Source: Streptomyces violaceusniger
GTDB lineage: Bacteria > Actinomycetota > Actinomycetes > Streptomycetales > Streptomycetaceae
DNA length: 64,000 nt
Assembly: GCA_005405945.1 (NCBI GenBank)
Contig: BJHW01000001.1
Location: forward strand, 4,154,001-4,218,000
Direction: 5' to 3'
In this document: positions 8,843 through 17,819 of the stretch, piece by piece
How positions within the stretch are numbered: position 1 is the first letter of the stretch
How the letters are laid out: each line of letters starts with the position of its first letter
Position numbers and translations under genes: made by a program
The notes under the pieces: model-generated
The model's input: the letters and a program-made list of their open reading frames with translations, nothing else
Databases searched by the model: none
Told to the model about the DNA's origin: nothing

Positions 8843-9465
8843 ATGGATTCCGCGCCCGACTCGTTCGCCCAGCCCGACTCCTTCCCCTCGCCCTTCCCCT
8901 TCGTCCTCGTGCTGCTGCGCCGGATGGCCGACCACCAGCCGGGGCTGGTCGAGGACGCGCTGCGCGAGCTGGGCTTCGGGCGTGCGGTGATGCGCGAGGC
9001 CAACCGCCGCTGGCAGGCCATGCGGCGCTCGCCGCGGCGGCGCTCGGCGGTGGCTCGCTACCGCGCCGTGCTGGGTCCGCCCGAGTCCACGGCCACCCGC
9101 CGGATCGGCGATCTGACCTGCGAGGCGCTGAGCTGGTCCGTGCCGCTGTGGCCGGATCTGCGGTTCGAGGTGCTCACCGCGCCGAACGGGGCGGTATGGA
9201 ACGAGTGGCTGGTGCGCGCTCCGGGCGCGCCCGGGCCGCGGCTGCGTACGGCCGCCGATCTGCTGCCCTGGTCCTGCACGGTGGACGAGGTGGCGCGCGC
9301 CTTCGCGCCCGCGCGGCCCATGGAGGGCTCGGCGCCCACCCGCTGGCGGCTCGCCTTCGACGCGCCGGAGGCGGAGAACGGTGAACTCCGCCACTATGTG
9401 GCGGAGTTCACCTGGGACTGCTGCAGCGTATGGAGGACGTCAGGCCAGCTTCGCCGACAGCGTGA
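8843..9465 (+). CDS. hypothetical protein, about 207 aa (frame broken near 9416)
   Basis: ATG 8843 opens an acidic start, then a basic globular protein (VEDALRELGFGRAVMREANR, RRWQAMRRSPRRRSAVARYR, WNEWLVRAPGAP). I do not recognise a family. As read, the frame continues nonsensically through the whole OsmC gene on the other strand. Adding one G to ACCTGGGACTG near 9416 gives TWGLLQRMEDVRPA and a stop at 9465, making 207 residues and only a 26-bp tail-to-tail overlap with osmC. I treat that as the real end. Confidence 0.55.
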
Positions 9466-9865
9466 TCTCCGTACCGGCGAGCGCCTGGCTCACCGGGCAG
9501 TTCTTCTTGGCGTCCTCGGCCGCCGCGACGAACGCGGCCTCGTCCAGGCCCTCCACCGTGCCCTCGACGGTGAGGTGGATACCGGTGATCCCGGTGCCGG
9601 GCTGGAAGGTGACCTCGGCCTGGGTGGTCAGCTGGGTGGGCGGGTTGCCCGCCTGGGTGAGGCCGTGCGAGAGCGCCATCGAGAAGCAGCTGGAGTGGGC
9701 CGCCGCGATCAGCTCCTCGGGGCTGGTCTTGCCGTTCGCCTGCTCGGCGCGGGACGGCCAGGAGACCGGCTGCTCGCCGATGCCGGAGGAGTCGAAGGTG
9801 ACGGTCCCCTTGCCCTCGGCCAGATTGCCCTGCCAGACGGTGTGCGCGGTACGCGTCGTAGCCAT
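9440..9865 (-). CDS. osmC: OsmC-family organic hydroperoxide reductase
   Basis: A 141-residue peroxidase of the OsmC/Ohr fold that reduces organic hydroperoxides in the cytoplasm. The two catalytic cysteines are Cys60 in AAHSSCFSMALSHG and Cys123 in KKNCPVSQAL. The N-terminus (MATTRTAHTVWQGNL, GTVTFDSSG) is typical of the OsmC branch rather than Ohr. Length matches the family. The 3' end overlaps the convergent hypothetical gene slightly after frame correction. Confidence 0.92.
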   Translation of the reverse strand: MATTRTAHTVWQGNLAEGKGTVTFDSSGIGEQPVSWPSRAEQANGKTSPEELIAAAHSSCFSMALSHGLTQAGNPPTQLTTQAEVTFQPGTGITGIHLTVEGTVEGLDEAAFVAAAEDAKKNCPVSQALAGTEITLSAKLA

Positions 9866-9922
9866 GCTCGCTGTTCCCTGCTTCCTGTCGGATGTGCGGT
9901 ATGCGTATACGGTCGGAGATGA

Positions 9923-10570
9923 TCAACCGGCGGGGGTGCCACCGCTTGCGTTCGCACCCTGTCCGGAGATCGCCTCCGAGCCTACGTTCCAGGCGACCAT
10001 GGCCGGGCGACCATGCTCACTTCCCAGTCGACTGACGGTCGCGGTGTCGAGCCGGAAGAGCGCACCGGCGGACGGGGGCAGGCCCAGCCGCCGGGCGGTG
10101 AGCACCCGCAGTACGTGGGCGTGCGCCACCAGCACCACATCGGCGCCGTCCGCCGCCTCCAGCTCGGGGGCGATCCGGGCGAGCACCCGGTCCACCCGGG
10201 CCCCGATCCGCTCGGGTGACTCCCCGGGGTGGTCGGGACCGGCCGGTGGCACGCCGTCGGTCCACAGGTTCCAGTCGGGGCGGGTGCGGTGGATCTCGTC
10301 GGTGGTGATGCCCTCGTAGCCGCCGTAGTCCCATTCGCGCAGGTCGGGCTCGAGCGTCAGGTCCTCGAGCCCGGCGAGCCGCGCGGTCCGCACCGCCCGG
10401 TCCATCGGGCTGACCAGGACCAGCCCGATCTTCCGCGCGGCGAGCAGCGGGCGCAGGGCGCGTGCCTGCTCCTCACCGCGCGGGGTCAGGGGCAGATCGG
10501 TCCAGCTGGTGTGCTGGTGCGACCGGCTCCACTCGGTTTCGCCGTGCCGGACCAGCAGCAGCTCAGCCAC
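9923..10570 (-). CDS. histidine phosphatase (phosphoglycerate mutase-like) family protein
   Basis: A 215-residue acid phosphatase-like enzyme. LLLVRHGETEWS carries the catalytic RHG near the N-terminus; LVSPMDRAVRTARLAG and a late VLVAHAHVLRVL supply the remaining conserved Arg and His. GTG 10570 is the start and lies inside the last codons of the thioredoxin gene, so the two are translationally coupled. The substrate is unknown; family members act on phosphosugars or nucleotides. The longer open frame joining it to the thioredoxin N-terminus is an artefact of the frame break in that gene. Confidence 0.85.
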   Translation of the reverse strand: MAELLLVRHGETEWSRSHQHTSWTDLPLTPRGEEQARALRPLLAARKIGLVLVSPMDRAVRTARLAGLEDLTLEPDLREWDYGGYEGITTDEIHRTRPDWNLWTDGVPPAGPDHPGESPERIGARVDRVLARIAPELEAADGADVVLVAHAHVLRVLTARRLGLPPSAGALFRLDTATVSRLGSEHGRPAMVAWNVGSEAISGQGANASGGTPAG

Positions 10571-11002
10571 GGCCGCCGGATGCCTTCTCCTCGCCCGCGG
10601 CGCCCTGCTGCTTCTCCTCGTCGATGGCGTGCTTCTCGTTCGCCGCGGCGGCGATGGAGGCGCGCACCGTGTCCATGTCCAGGTCGCGGGCCTGGCCGAT
10701 GAGGTCTTCCAGGGCCGGCTCGGGAGGGCGCCGGGCTGGGCGAAGACCGCGATGTTCTCCCGCACGATCATCAGCGTGGGAATGGACTGGATGTCGAAGG
10801 CGGCGGCCAGCTCGGGCTGGGCCTCGGTGTCGACCTTGGCGAACAGCAGATCCTGGTGGCGCTCGGCGGCCTTCTCGTAGATGGGCGCGAACATCCGGCA
10901 CGGCCCGCACCAGGAGGCCCAGAAATCAATCAGAACGAATTCGCTCCCGGACACGATCTCGTCGAAGTTGTCCTTGGTGAGCTCGACGGTGCTAGTGCTC
11001 AT
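10563..11002 (-). CDS. thioredoxin (frame broken near 10725)
   Basis: Small disulfide reductase. The active site WCGPC is at residues 31-35 within LIDFWASWCGPCRMFAPIYE, and the cis-proline loop is SIPTLMIVREN. The C-terminus departs from the thioredoxin frame after AVFAQPGALP; adding one C near 10725 restores EPALEDLIGQARDLDMDTVR and a 146-residue product. The C-terminal extension of about 35 residues is acidic and charged (EEKQQGAAGEEKASGGRG). It overlaps the phosphatase start by 8 bp. The product would be cytoplasmic, with its reductase partner elsewhere. Confidence 0.88.
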
Positions 11003-11051
11003 GCCTGCGTTACCCGCTTCCCTACGTCGGCAGATGCCACATGCACGGTAA

Positions 11052-11091
11052 CCCCGCCACCGCCCACCGTTATTCCTGGGCGGTGGCGGGG
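11052..11091. terminator. strong hairpin upstream of the thioredoxin gene
   Basis: A perfect 15-bp GC stem (11052-11066 with 11077-11091) closes a 10-nt loop (CCGTTATTCC). It sits between the end of the leftward FG-GAP gene (11270) and the start of the leftward thioredoxin gene (11002), and would insulate the latter. Between it and 11270 lies a short partial copy of the GCGGCGGAGCCGC repeat near 11190. Confidence 0.65.
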
Positions 11092-11269
11092 TCGGCGCCG
11101 CTGCCGGGACGACACACCTAAGCGCTCCGCGGGAAGTGGCGCCATGCGTCGTCGGCCGACTGCGGCGCCGTCGTGGCTGGTCGCGCCCGCGCGGCGGAGC
11201 CGCACATCGACACGGCCCCGCGCCTCTTCGGGGCGCTGCCCGAACCGTAGCGGACTTCCTCCGACCTGC

Positions 11270-12945
11270 TTAGCCGGTCCGGAAGCGTATGCCCAGGTCG
11301 GCCGGGGCGAAGCGGCGTACGTCCCTGGTGGAGAGCCCGTGATCGGTCCCCCGGAAGATCCAGAAGCCGCCCGTCCTGCCGTGGCCGTACCCGGGCGCGG
11401 CGGCGATCACATCGTCGTGTCCGTCCCCGTCGACATCGAGCAGCGGGGGCTGCGGGGCGAAGGCGTCGAAGCCGTACGGGGTGTGCCGACCGGGCACGCC
11501 CGGGGTGTCCAGGTCCAGGGACTGGACCCCGGCGCGCTCCCGGCCGTGCTCCCCGTGCGGGCCCTTGGCCGGGTGGGGGCGTACTCGCCGCCGCGCGCGT
11601 GCCGTGAGCCGGGCAGCAGAGTGAGCCGGCCGTTGCCGTTGTTCTTCTCCGGGGTGGCCACGACGAGGTCGGGGCGGCCGTCGCCGGTGATGTCGCCGAC
11701 GGCCGGGGAACCGCCGAAGCCGTCACCGCGCCGTGCGTCGCCGGGCATGCCCGGGCCGGACTGATCGACGGTGAGGTCGGAACGCCCCCGGCCCAGGCCG
11801 GATTTCGCGCCGTGGACGACGGTCAGCCGCCCGGAGCCGCGGTGGCGGCCGGGGCCGAGGGTGCCCTGGCCGGGCGCGAGCAGATCGTCGATCCCGTCGT
11901 GGTCGGCGTCCCCGGCCGCGGGCTCGCGCGGGCCGTCCTCCGTGCCGAGGGCGTGGGCCAGACGCGCCTCGGGCCGCCTGTCCCGCACCAGGCCCTCGGG
12001 TCCGCCGCGGTAGTAGGCGACGGGGGTGTCGAGGGGGCTGTGTCGCCGGGTTCGGGGCCGTCAGCGCGTAGCGGCTCATCCGGGCGTTGCGGCTCGTCCG
12101 GGCGTTGCGGCTCATCGGCGTGTAGCGGCTCGTCCGCGTGTAGCGGCTCGTCCGCCGGGCCGACGCCGTAGCGGTAGGTCAGCACCACATCGGTGCGGTG
12201 GTCGCCGTTGAAATCCCCGGCCGTGGCGGTGGCGGGTGCGGTACGGCGGGGCCGGTCGGTGGGGCCGCCGCGGAGCGGGGCGGTACGGGCGGGGTGCGCC
12301 TTGGCTCCGAACGGCCCGTACAGCACGCGGACGGCACCCCGGCCGTCGCCCCGGCCGTCCGCCGCCGAGGCCAGCAGGTCGGCCGCGCCGTCCCCGTCGA
12401 AGTCCCCCACGGCCAGCGCCAGGAATCCGGCCGCGCCGCCGCCGAGCGGGCGCGGCGCGACCGGCCCTCGGGGCCGCCGCGCAGCACCACCGTCTCCCCC
12501 GTCCGCTCGGCCCGCGGCGAACTGCCGTGCCGGAACCGCGCCGTCACCAGGTCGGTGAATCCGTCCCGGTCGAGATCGGTGCGCAGCAGGGGCCCCACGT
12601 AGTCGTCCTCGGCGCCGTTCACGACGAGGCGGTGGCGCGGGTCGAGGCCGTGTGGCCCGCCGTAGACCACCGCGAGCCGGGCGGGCAGCGGTCCCCGGGA
12701 GGTGCTGGTGGGGCGGATGGCGGTGGCGAAGTCGTCGTAACCGTCGCCGTTGAAGTCCCCGAGCGAGGCACCGGCGGCCCCCTTGGTGGCCCCTCCACCG
12801 GCCTCCGCCCCTCGTGGCCGCCCTCGCTGCACCCGGCGAGCAGCAGCACGGACACGGCCACGGCGGCGACGGGAACGGGAACGGGAACGGGAACGGACGA
12901 ACGCACGGCGACACCTCGCAAGGCGGATCGGCGGACGGGCTTCAC
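11270..12945 (-). CDS. FG-GAP/VCBS-repeat lipoprotein (frame broken in four places)
   Basis: Predicted exported lipoprotein of about 559 residues after repair. GTG 12945 follows a GGAG site and opens a signal ending VSVLLLAGCSEGG (lipobox Cys). Integrin-like FG-GAP calcium-binding loops recur: DFNGDGYDD, DLDRDGFTD, DFDGDGAAD, DFNGDHRTD, DADHDGIDD, DITGDGRPD and DVDGDGHDD, consistent with a seven-bladed propeller. Frame breaks near 12810, 12468, 12034 and 11578 are each repaired by one added G/C in a run. Six 18-bp tandem repeats (12071-12160) encode a DEP-rich insert. Function is unknown; surface binding is plausible. Confidence 0.75.
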
Positions 12946-13106
12946 CGGTCAAGGACTCCAGGGAGCGCGCTCGGGTTGCCTCGCGGCGCGGCCGCCACGG
13001 AATGCCCGCGACACCGCGCGCCGACCTTGCGATCATGACCCCTGAACCCTGGCCCCTGGCCGCTACCCCCGGCCCCCGGTCCCTGGACGAGAAAGGGCGA
13101 TGCGCG

Positions 13107-13748
13107 ATGCCGGCCATACCCGCCGACCCGACCGTGCTGCACCCGATGCCCGAGCAGCCACGGGTGGTGCTGCTCAAGCCGCTGATCACCTCGCCGCTGA
13201 TCGAGGTCGGGGAGTTCTCGTACTACGACGACCCGGATGACCCCACCGCGTTCGAGACCCGCAATGTGCTGTACCACTACGGGCCGGAGCGGCTGGTCAT
13301 CGGGAAGTTCTGCGCGCTGGGCGAAGGGGTGCGGTTCATCATGAACGGCGCCAACCACCGCATGGACGGCCCGTCCACGTTCCCGTTCCCCATCATGGGC
13401 GGCTCGTGGGCCGACCACTTCGACCTGATCACCGGCCTGCCGGGCCGGGGCGACACCGTGGTGGGCCATGACGTCTGGTTCGGATACCGGGCGATGGTGA
13501 TGCCCGGCGTCCGCATCGGCCACGGTTCGGTCATCGCCTCCGGTTCCGTGGTCGTGGACGACGTTCCCGACTACGGCATCGTCGGCGGCAATCCGGCCAA
13601 GCTCATCCGCCGCCGCCACGACGACGAGGACATCGCCCGGCTGCTGGCCATGGCTTGGTGGGACTGGCCGATCGAGCACCTCACCGCCCATGTCCGCACG
13701 ATCATGTCCGGCAGCGTGGACGAACTGGAGGCGGCGGCCCCGCGGTAG
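13107..13748 (+). CDS. CatB-like O-acetyltransferase (left-handed beta-helix, Vat/xenobiotic acetyltransferase group)
   Basis: A 213-residue hexapeptide-repeat acetyl-CoA transferase. Visible family motifs are VLYHYGPERLVIGKFCALG, FIMNGANHRMDG (catalytic His), FPFPIMGG, then the coils DTVVGHDVWFGYRAMVMPGV, RIGHGSVIASGSVVVDDVPD and YGIVGGNPAKLIRRR. These define the group that includes chloramphenicol (CatB) and streptogramin (Vat) acetyltransferases, but many members have unknown substrates and I do not infer resistance. ATG 13107 has a GAAAGGG ribosome site. Convergent with the GNAT gene across a repeat field. Confidence 0.88.
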   Translation: MPAIPADPTVLHPMPEQPRVVLLKPLITSPLIEVGEFSYYDDPDDPTAFETRNVLYHYGPERLVIGKFCALGEGVRFIMNGANHRMDGPSTFPFPIMGGSWADHFDLITGLPGRGDTVVGHDVWFGYRAMVMPGVRIGHGSVIASGSVVVDDVPDYGIVGGNPAKLIRRRHDDEDIARLLAMAWWDWPIEHLTAHVRTIMSGSVDELEAAAPR

Positions 13749-13780
13749 GGGCGTCCGACGGGTCGTGGCGCCTGCGGCGG

Positions 13781-13860
13781 GCCACGCGGCGGAGCCGCAT
13801 ATCGATGCTGCCCCTCCCCGCCCCTTCCCACAGCATCGATATGCGGCTCCGCCGCGTGGC
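13781..13860. repeat. perfect 30-bp inverted repeat with the C-rich module as its loop
   Basis: The arms 13781-13810 and 13831-13860 are exact reverse complements over 30 bp, containing GCGGCGGAGCCGCATATCGA. The 20-nt loop is CCCCTCCCCGCCCCTTCCCA. It begins 32 bp after the acetyltransferase stop. Partial copies of one arm lie near 11190, 51050 and 52175. It could form a cruciform or strong RNA hairpin and act as a terminator, or be a mobile palindromic repeat. Confidence 0.9.
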
Positions 13861-14350
13861 GGGGCTCCGCCCCAGCCCTCGACCACTCCCCCACCCGCCC
13901 CTTCCCGACACCTGACGCAATGCGGCTCCCCCGTGCGGGGCTCCCCGAGTCCGAGGCTCCCCAGTCCGAAGCTCCCCCGAGCCCGGCGCCCCAGTCCGAG
14001 GCTCCCCCGAGCCAGAGGCTCCCCGAGTCCGGGGCTCCCCCGAGTCCGAGGCTCCCCAGAGCCAGGGGCTCCCCGAGCCCGAAGCTCTCCCGAGCCCGGC
14101 TTCCCCCAGTCCGAGGCTCCGCCGAGTCCGGGGCTCCCGAGTCCGCGGCCCCTCGAGCCAGAGGCTCCGCGGAGTCCGGCGCCCCCGAGCCCGAGGCTCC
14201 CCCGAGTCCCAGGCTCCGCCCAGTCCGGCGCTCCGCCGAGTCCGGCACTCCGCCTCTGGACCCCGGGGTCTGGGGCGGAGCCCCAGTTTCGGGAAGGGGC
14301 GGATAGGGGAAAAATCCACCGGACACCCCGTAGCCCCCGCCCCCTTACCG
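13861..14350. repeat. gene-free field of 15-18 bp tandem repeats (GAGTCCGAGGCTCCCC type)
   Basis: From about 13937 to 14285 there are roughly 20 imperfect direct copies of a unit such as CCCCGAGTCCGAGGCT. The C-rich module occurs at 13893 (rightward) and, reversed, at 14288-14310 facing the GNAT gene end. Frames through it translate to Pro/Arg/Gly repeats only. I see no gene. Confidence 0.75.
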
Positions 14351-15106
14351 TCAGCTCCCAAGACTCATGTACAGACGAGTCCCCCGCGGCCGAAAACCGA
14401 CGCGTTCGTAGACCCGGCGGGAGCCCTCCCCCGAGTACTCCAGCCAGACCGACCGGGCTCCCCGGGCGAACATCGTCTCGGCCAGCGCGGCGGTGACCGC
14501 GGCGGCGATGCCCCGGCCGCGGAAGGCGGGCCGGGTGCCCACGGCCGCCAGTTCCGCGGTGCCCACGGCGGGAGCCGAGCAGGTGGCCCCACCGGCGCAG
14601 CCCCCGTCGGGCGCCCGGACGAACCGCACCGCGCCCCCGTCCTCCTGGACCCGGCGCAGCCGGGCCGCCCCCTCCGGGGAGGCGGCGAACTCACTGCTGA
14701 ACGCCTCGGACAGCGCGGCGTCGATCGCCCGGTAGTCCTCGTCCGTGGCCGGAACCGCCACCGGAACGGCCGCCGTGCCGCGCGGAACGGCGAGCCGTTC
14801 CGGAGTGCACACCAGATACGCGTGCGTGGCCTCCACGCCGAACCCCGCCTCCCGCAGCGCGGGCTCCACGGCGGGCGCGGCGTCCGGCGCGAACTCGAGC
14901 CGGGGCTTGAGTGCGCGCACCCGGAACGCCTCGATCAGCTCCCTGACGTCCCGGGCGGTGGGCCGGGCGCCGGGGAGAGGGGTCGCGTAGTTGATGTACG
15001 GGCTGGTGGTGCCGGGCTCGAACCCCGCCACAAAGCCCCCGGTTTCGACCAGCACGGGGCGGCGGCGGAGGTTGGCTACGGCGAAACTCTGGACGTCAGT
15101 GCCCAT
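14351..15106 (-). CDS. GNAT-family N-acetyltransferase
   Basis: A 251-residue protein whose C-terminal half is a GNAT domain: GTAELAAVGTRPAFRGRGIA carries the acetyl-CoA loop (RGRGIAAAVTAAL), followed by GARSVWLEYSGEG and YERVGFRPRGT, the usual motif B ending. The N-terminal half (SPYINYATPLPGARPTARDV, LEFAPDAAPAVEPALREAGF) is a degenerate first lobe common in Streptomyces two-lobed acetyltransferases. The substrate is not predictable. Stop 14351 lies 41 bp from the reversed C-rich module. Confidence 0.82.
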   Translation of the reverse strand: MGTDVQSFAVANLRRRPVLVETGGFVAGFEPGTTSPYINYATPLPGARPTARDVRELIEAFRVRALKPRLEFAPDAAPAVEPALREAGFGVEATHAYLVCTPERLAVPRGTAAVPVAVPATDEDYRAIDAALSEAFSSEFAASPEGAARLRRVQEDGGAVRFVRAPDGGCAGGATCSAPAVGTAELAAVGTRPAFRGRGIAAAVTAALAETMFARGARSVWLEYSGEGSRRVYERVGFRPRGTRLYMSLGS

Positions 15107-15345
15107 GGTGAAGTGACCTCACGGATCGACGCGGCGGAAGGCGCCGCGAAAGGAAGCGGTATGCCGCGAAAGGAAGCGGTGTACGGATACGTGGGGCCGC
15201 CGTGAGGAGACGAGTGGTGGGCACCGATCGCTCAGTGCCGACGGCGGCCGCTGGGGGACGCCGAGTCCATGGGCTTCAGTCCTTTGATGACAGAGATTTG
15301 ACGACAGAGAGTGGAATCGCCAGGCGGAACATGCGGAACATAGCG

Positions 15346-15472
15346 CACGGCGTGGCCGAGTGACACATGGTTTCCGCGAGGCGGCGCGATCTACACCGAC
15401 AACCGCGACGGGTCGATGACGTTCTGGGCGCCCGAAAAAGGCGTCACGCGTCACCACCCCCACCACGGCTGA
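15346..15472 (+). pseudogene. possible 3' remnant of a rightward gene
   Basis: An open frame without an ATG/GTG start reads TAWPSDTWFPRGGAIYTDNR, then DGSMTFWAPEKGVTRHHPHHG and stops at 15470-15472, 7 bp before a strong bidirectional hairpin, as a real gene end would. The composition looks protein-like, but I do not recognise it and the frame is closed upstream by TAG. The rest of 15107-15345 shows no gene. It may be the tail of a deleted gene. Confidence 0.25.
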
Positions 15473-15478
15473 GCGCCC

Positions 15479-15511
15479 AGGGCCCGGCGGCCAAGGCGGC
15501 CGCCGGGCCCT
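15479..15511. terminator. bidirectional hairpin terminator
   Basis: A 14-bp perfect stem (15479-15492 with 15498-15511) closes an AAGGC loop, 18 bp downstream of the leftward GH4 stop and 7 bp downstream of the rightward remnant stop. Confidence 0.85.
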
Positions 15512-15528
15512 CTCGCCGCTAGGGACAC

Positions 15529-16899
15529 CTAGGACGTTCGGCCGCCGAAGACCTCGGCCACTTCGGGAATGCGGTCGATGTAGCCGTCGAGCAGCTTGCG
15601 GCCGACGGTCACCGAGTCGACCAGCGGGTGGAGGGAGAACGCCTTCGCGGCATCGGTCCGCGAGCCGGTGACCGCGGCGCTGATGGTCAGCCGCTCGACC
15701 GCCTTGACCTGCTGCATCAGCCCGGTTTGGTGCAGGTCGGGCTGGGTGATGGTGAGCGGGTGGACCCCATTGGCGTCCACGGTCACGGGCACCTCGACGA
15801 CGGCGTCGTGCGGAAGGGCCGAGACGGTGGTTCCGTTGCGCACATTGAGGATCATCGTGGCGCGTTCGTTACGGCTGATCGCGGCCATCACCGCGAGGGC
15901 GACCCCGGCGTACCCCTGGTGCGCGGGGTCCGGCCGGAAGTCCGCGTCCGGTTGGGCCTCTCCCTGGACGGCGCCCTTGGCCTCGGCCATGTAGTTGGCG
16001 CTGCGGTCGGCGATGGTCTTCCGCCACAGCGACACGGCCGCGCCCCCGGCGGCCTCCGTCACCCGCTGGTAGAACTCCCGCTGCTGGCGGGCGAGGAACT
16101 CGCCGCGGGTCTGCGGAGCGTCGAGGATGGACCGTACGGCCTCCCGGTTGAAGTAGTAGTAGTACAGGTACTCGTTGGGGATCACGCCGAGGTCGCGCAG
16201 CCACTCGCGCCCGAAGACAACGCCCTCCTCCAGGTCGCCGAGGCGCTGCTCGTCGGCGAGCAGACGGGGCAGGATGTCCTCGCCGTCGTGCAGGACCCGG
16301 CGCATCCAGCCGAGGTGGTTGAGACCGACGTAGTCGAACTGGGCCCGGGACGGGTCGAGGCCGAGGGTCGTGGCGATGCGGCGGCCCAGACCTGACGGCG
16401 TGTCGCAGATGCCGAGGACCCGATCGCCGAGGACGCTCTGCATCGCTTCGGTGATCATGCCGGCCGGGTTGGTGAAGTTGATGACGTAGGCGTGCGGGGC
16501 CAGGCGCCGTACCCGGTGCGCGATGTCGAGCATGACGGGTATGGTGCGCAGCCCATAGGCCAGGCCACCGGGGCCGGTGGTCTCCTGGCCGAGGACGTCG
16601 AGGTCGAGGGCGACCCGCTCATCGCACATCCGCCCCGCAAGACCGCCCACGCGGATGGCGGCGAACACGAAGTCGCTGCCCTCCAGGGCGTCGTCGAGCG
16701 ATGTGGTGACCGTCACCCTGGGCGCGTCGGCATGGCCGTCGGCGAACTGGGCGAGCACTTCGGCCATGGCCTTGAGCCGGGCCGGGTCGGTGTCGTACAG
16801 CCACACATCGTCGATACGGGGGGAGCCCTGATCGTGCAGCAGGGCCTGGTAGACGTAGGGCACACGGAACCCGCCGCCGCCGAGGACGGTCAACTTCAT
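15529..16899 (-). CDS. GH4-family 6-phospho-beta-glucosidase-like enzyme
   Basis: A 456-residue NAD- and metal-dependent GH4 hydrolase. The N-terminal Rossmann motif is KLTVLGGGGFRVPYVYQALL; the cofactor region includes DDVWLYDTDPARLKAMAEVL and ETTGPGGLAYGLRTIPVMLD. The active-site loop ICDTPSGLGRRI stands where many family members have CNVP or CHNV, and GLNHLGW supplies the conserved His. ATG 16899 overlaps the DeoR stop (ATGA). GH4 enzymes act by redox elimination on phosphorylated disaccharides. Here the partners are an ABC importer and a PfkB kinase rather than a PTS, so the natural substrate may be an unphosphorylated or kinase-made derivative (inference). Confidence 0.88.
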   Translation of the reverse strand: MKLTVLGGGGFRVPYVYQALLHDQGSPRIDDVWLYDTDPARLKAMAEVLAQFADGHADAPRVTVTTSLDDALEGSDFVFAAIRVGGLAGRMCDERVALDLDVLGQETTGPGGLAYGLRTIPVMLDIAHRVRRLAPHAYVINFTNPAGMITEAMQSVLGDRVLGICDTPSGLGRRIATTLGLDPSRAQFDYVGLNHLGWMRRVLHDGEDILPRLLADEQRLGDLEEGVVFGREWLRDLGVIPNEYLYYYYFNREAVRSILDAPQTRGEFLARQQREFYQRVTEAAGGAAVSLWRKTIADRSANYMAEAKGAVQGEAQPDADFRPDPAHQGYAGVALAVMAAISRNERATMILNVRNGTTVSALPHDAVVEVPVTVDANGVHPLTITQPDLHQTGLMQQVKAVERLTISAAVTGSRTDAAKAFSLHPLVDSVTVGRKLLDGYIDRIPEVAEVFGGRTS

Positions 16900-17677
16900 G
16901 CGAGTATCACCTTTCCGTCCGCCTCGCGGCAGAGCTGGAGCGTGTTGGGGTCGGCACCGCTGGTGGTGATCAGGACGTCGACGTCGGAGAGCGAGCACAC
17001 GCGCAGTGACCCGGTACCGGGGAACTTGGTCTCGACGGCGACCAGGACGACCTTTCCGGCGGTCTCGATCATGGCCTGTTTCAGGGGGCCTCGACGGCCA
17101 TGTTGTCCACGACATGACCGTTGGGCCGCACCCCGGTGCAGCTCAGGAAGAGCAGGTCGGCGCTGACCTGGCGCAGTGCCTGCTCGGTGAGGGAGCCGAC
17201 CAGGGACTGGTAGTTGCGGCGCAGCACGCCACCGAGCATCACCAGCCGTACGGCGTCGTCGTCACGGAGCACGTCGAGCACCGGCAGGCTGCTGGTGATG
17301 ACGGTGACGGGACGGCCCCGCAGCCGGCGAGCGATGGCCAGGGGAGTGGTTCCGATGTCGAGGACGATCACGCTGCCGTCCTCGACCAGCTTCACGGCCT
17401 CCTCGGCGATCGCCTCCTTCAGTGCCTCGTCACGCGAGATGACCAGGTCGAACGGGATCTCGTCCACCTCCGCACCGGCGGCCTCCGCGGCCCCGTGCGG
17501 CGTCAGGGCCGCTCCGCCGTAGGTGCGGAGCAGCTCGCCGTTGCGGTCGAGGAGGGTCAGGTCCCGGCGAATCGTGGACTCGCTGACCTGGAGGTTTTCG
17601 GCGAGCTCGCGTACCGAGGCCACTCCGGTCGACCGGAGTGACTCGACGATCTTCGCATGGCGTTTGCGTGAAGTCAC
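16896..17677 (-). CDS. DeoR/GlpR-family transcriptional regulator (frame broken near 17089)
   Basis: About 260 residues after repair. Helix-turn-helix: RKRHAKIVESLRSTGVASVR and LAENLQVSESTIRRDLTLLD, with the family's E-S-T-I-R-R-D-L signature. The sensor domain binding a phosphosugar has VIVLDIGTTPLAIARRL and LGGVLRRNYQSLVGSLTE. The frame stops early after NMAVEAP; one added C near 17089 restores LKQAMIETAGKVVLV and a stop overlapping the GH4 start. GTG 17677 is used; an ATG seven codons upstream is possible. Divergent from the kinase-ABC operon across an operator-rich gap, so it is the likely repressor of both. Confidence 0.87.
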
Positions 17678-17697
17678 GCATCGAAGATAGCACCGCA

Positions 17698-17753
17698 TGA
17701 CTGAAGTCAGTCATCAAGACAAGAGACATTCTCGTTGCTGATCGACTCTTGTC
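17698..17753. promoter_or_regulatory. candidate DeoR operators between divergent sugar operons
   Basis: Two dyads are visible: TGACTGA-AG-TCAGTCA (17698-17713), perfect 7-2-7 symmetry, and GACAAGAG (17718-17725) paired with CTCTTGTC (17746-17753), 20 bp apart. They lie upstream of both the DeoR-GH4 and the kinase-ABC transcripts. The region is clearly more AT-rich than its flanks. Assignment to the DeoR protein is by position. Confidence 0.6.
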
Positions 17754-17819
17754 ATTCAGTAGGGGTGGTGCTCATAGTTGAGCACTTCACCGTGGTCGCA
17801 CCGGAAAGAGGCGGTCTCC

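Noticed and set aside
9923..11002. Single 359-residue thioredoxin-phosphatase fusion
   Set aside because: The join arises from one missing C near 10725; each part has its own complete domain and the phosphatase has its own GTG.
13107..13748. Calling the CatB-like enzyme an antibiotic-resistance gene
   Set aside because: Many chromosomal members of this fold have other or unknown substrates; nothing here shows resistance.
15119..15466. 115-codon leftward frame in the gap before the GH4 gene
   Set aside because: Composition is not protein-like and no ribosome site; the opposite-strand remnant explains part of the region better.
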